Shown here: positions 61,801-64,000 of the stretch, one piece after another | Numbering within the stretch: position 1 is the stretch's first letter | Layout: each line of letters opens with the position of its first letter | DNA from: Rhabdornis inornatus | Lineage: Eukaryota > Chordata > Aves > Passeriformes > Rhabdornithidae | NCBI GenBank assembly: GCA_013397075.1 | Contig: VWZS01004363.1 | Span: 1,719,194-1,783,193 of the forward strand | Length of the DNA stretch: 64,000 nucleotides | Reading direction: 5' to 3' | The notes under the pieces: model-generated | Told to the model about the DNA's origin: nothing | What the model saw: only the letters and a program-made list of their open reading frames with translations | The model's database searches: none | Program-made: the position numbers and the translations under genes

Positions 61801-64000
61801 AATCTACATGGGAATGATAAGGCCAAGGTTTACCCCAAGAAGTACAGCTGGTCAAAACAGATTTTCTCTAACTGATTGAGGAGATGTGTAAATATTATCA
61901 TAGACAGACTTTCTTATAATGACAAAGGCATGTGTAAAGTGAATATAGGATTTCTCAGCCTGTACAACCTAAAACACAAACCAAGATTGTGTTTTAGGAT
62001 ATCACTGATTTTTGTGAGAAAAATGGTGATTTATAGCAAAGATGCTGTCAAAGTGACTCATCAAAAGTCTTGCCTCTAAAGCTCTGCAAACTTAGCTCAT
62101 CCTAGTAAACTGAACACAGCAAGTTTTTTACACCTTTTTCCTTTTCCTGGGAAGCTGAATGTGGTTTTCTGCTATCATTACACTCATCAGCAAAAACTCG
62201 ACAGGAAGAAAGCAAAGAAATCCATCACCATCTGTGCTAGTCCCTCTTTCCCAAACCTTTGACCCGAGGTAGATCATGCCAGGGTCAGAGAGACAGAGCA
62301 CTACCCTTTACAGAAAATGCCTCTCAGAGAGCGTAAGCACCTCAAAGACCCTGGGCTCTGCACTCTGTGTCACAGGGTATCACTTTCAGTCTCAATTAAT
62401 TCTGAGGTGTCCAGAAACACAACGGATGAACACTGCAGACTTAAAATAGCCACTTGATTGTCTTAGTTTCAGTGTAGTTATGTGATTTTCTCTTCCCCCT
62501 TCACATTCCTCTTCCCCTTCCATAACTCAAATAAGCACAAGGCTCGGTTGCCTACAGCTTTCTCGTGCACACACTGTTACACAGGAACATTGCAATTTGG
62601 CAGATCCAAGAGTCTCCTTTCCTGTTGCGGTCTGGCCCGTATTTATCCTGCCTAAATCTCAGACACTTCACAAGGGTCCCCAAGTTTGGCGCACAGACCT
62701 CTCAAACTCCTCCTAACATCAGTGTAAGGATGGGCATTTTTAGAAGATTTTTACAATTTTAGGTGATTGAATCATCTTCTGGAGGTATTCTCCATCAGCT
62801 GTGCGAGGTACCTAAAGTCAGGTGAGATGAGTGGCCACACAGAACACCATAGTTTGCTCCCTCTTTTAAGAAAACCGCAATATAAAACAGAGACTCCTGG
62901 TTGCTGTAGAAGCAAAGAGTTCTTGCCTCAACAAAGAGGTGGGAGTGAAAAAGGAGGAGTGAGTACTTCACTTCGACGCTGACAGTATTTCCCTCAGCTA
63001 AGTAGCGGGGGGAAGACAGACAATGCAATCTGGAGGGTTTTTTTTTTTATAACTAGCTCTCCTACACTCCTCCAGTCTGCCACCCGCTTGTATGTAGACC
63101 CAGCACATGAAGCACCCACTCCAAAGGATATCCTGGCAAGAGGACTGAAGGATATCTGCTGCTGAAGAGTAGGTAAGTTTCAATTCCATTGGGAGGTTGG
63201 ACAAACTCATGTGCAGAAGGAACTGCAGCAGTCATACTCTTTTTAGCCAGACTGGTCTCATTACTGTTTCTTGGTATGACTGATGGTGCTAAAAATTGTG
63301 TTTGTAAACTGGAACGGAAAGCCCAACAGCAGGAAGAAAAACACAAACTCCTAATTAATTGAAACCTCACAATGTTCTTCAGTGGTCTGGTGCCAGTCTA
63401 ACAAAGCGTTAGGAGTGTGAATAAGCCCAATATATACAGTGGTTCTGGGCTGGTCTGTAACACACTTAAAATAAAACATATGCTGAAAGAGCTTGGCTGA
63501 ATGAGGGCTAGCATGCTCTGTACTCAGCAGCATCCCACTGAGAGTGTCAAGTGGGCAAAATAATAATGGTTTGATGTGGATAGAGAAAGAAAGGGGCAGA
63601 GAGGAAAACTTAATCAATGAGGAGAATGAGAGAGAAAGACAACACTAGCAGTTCTCAGAGCAGGCAGAAATTTGAGGCTAAATTAGAATGTGCCCTTGAG
63701 ATGATCTGCACTGGACTCAGTCTTTCTGTTTTCACACTGTTAAAAAAACCCAACAAATGGTCATTTTGGAAGTTTAGGAAGCATTTTCAAGCATAGGCTG
63801 AGTTAGTATCTAGTCTACTCTGCAAAGCTTCATCTTCAACACTACCCAGTCCATCATGGAGTGACTGTGCAGGAACACTTGTGATCCATGAACACATTAA
63901 ACTCATAGAAATCATCCATGTGGAATTAACAACAGAACTTGACCCAAGATGACCAGCATTTCCTTTCCATGTTGGCGCTCTTCTTTAGCTTATTAGATGC
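58837..64000 (-). other. NR4A3: NR4A3 last intron (partial)
   Basis: The sequence upstream of the terminal exon on the minus strand. I looked for the preceding exon (expected to encode SLNLDIQALACLSALSMIT or similar) and did not find it, so the intron runs at least to the window edge. It contains a perfect 60-base tandem duplication. No CR1 copy was recognised here. Confidence 0.65.
60921..61040 (+). repeat. Perfect 60-base tandem duplication
   Basis: 60921-60980 and 60981-61040 are identical, each starting TGCCTCAGTAGGTGAGTACC and ending GGCTCTGGAGCA. The next three bases (TGC) begin a third unit, then the sequence diverges. No N is present. Confidence 0.98.

Noticed and set aside
58837..64000. 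Search for the penultimate NR4A3 exon
   Set aside because: No minus-strand segment encoding the expected LNLDIQALACL-like sequence was found, so the intron probably extends beyond the window.
1..64000. CRISPR arrays, bacterial operons, tRNA or rRNA genes, intact retroelements
   Set aside because: None seen. The split genes, CR1 repeats and LTR show vertebrate nuclear DNA, and all mobile elements are truncated or solo.

Overview
This window is vertebrate nuclear DNA, almost certainly from a bird. It is mostly AT-rich intron and intergenic sequence with split genes. It carries many truncated CR1 (chicken repeat 1) LINE copies with the usual avian 3' ends, plus one solo endogenous-retrovirus LTR of a type common in Neoaves. 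I see no operons, no CRISPR array and no complete mobile element.

Two protein genes can be reconstructed, both on the minus strand. (1) STX17 (syntaxin 17, the autophagosomal Qa-SNARE) occupies about 2.6-27.9 kb. Seven coding exons at 22238-22116, 17804-17739, 11620-11401, 5797-5679, 5595-5545, 4005-3919 and 3239-3000 join in frame with GT/AG borders. They give 301 codons plus a stop, against 302 residues in human as I recall it. A GC-rich CpG island at 27.3-27.96 kb is the probable promoter and non-coding first exon. (2) The last coding exon of NR4A3 (NOR-1 orphan nuclear receptor) is at 58836-58574. Its presumed 3' UTR lies to its left, and the last intron fills 58.8-64.0 kb; no further NR4A3 exon was found inside the window. 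The order and shared orientation (NR4A3 upstream of STX17) agree with human 9q31. ERP44, which follows STX17 convergently in human, was not found at the left edge.

Region by region: 1-2.6 kb shows no recognisable gene. STX17 exons 8-5 are packed within 3.0-5.8 kb, including an 83-bp intron. The larger STX17 introns (5.8-22.1 kb) hold CR1 fragments and an exact 317-bp duplication around a single N, which looks like an assembly error. Intron 1 (22.3-27.7 kb) holds two CR1 fragments. About 28-56 kb is a 28-kb interval without coding sequence that contains several minus-strand CR1 copies, one long plus-strand CR1 copy (51.4-52.7 kb) and the solo LTR (52.9-53.5 kb). The NR4A3 terminal exon and intron close the window; the intron holds a perfect 60-bp tandem duplication.

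STX17 acts in autophagosome-lysosome fusion and NR4A3 is an immediate-early transcription factor. Nothing here suggests they form a joint system; they are conserved neighbours. I found no convincing new biological system. The points most worth a second look are the N-flanked duplication, the apparent loss of the TBK1 phosphosite in STX17, a longer loop in the NR4A3 ligand-binding-domain end, and the 60-bp duplication.
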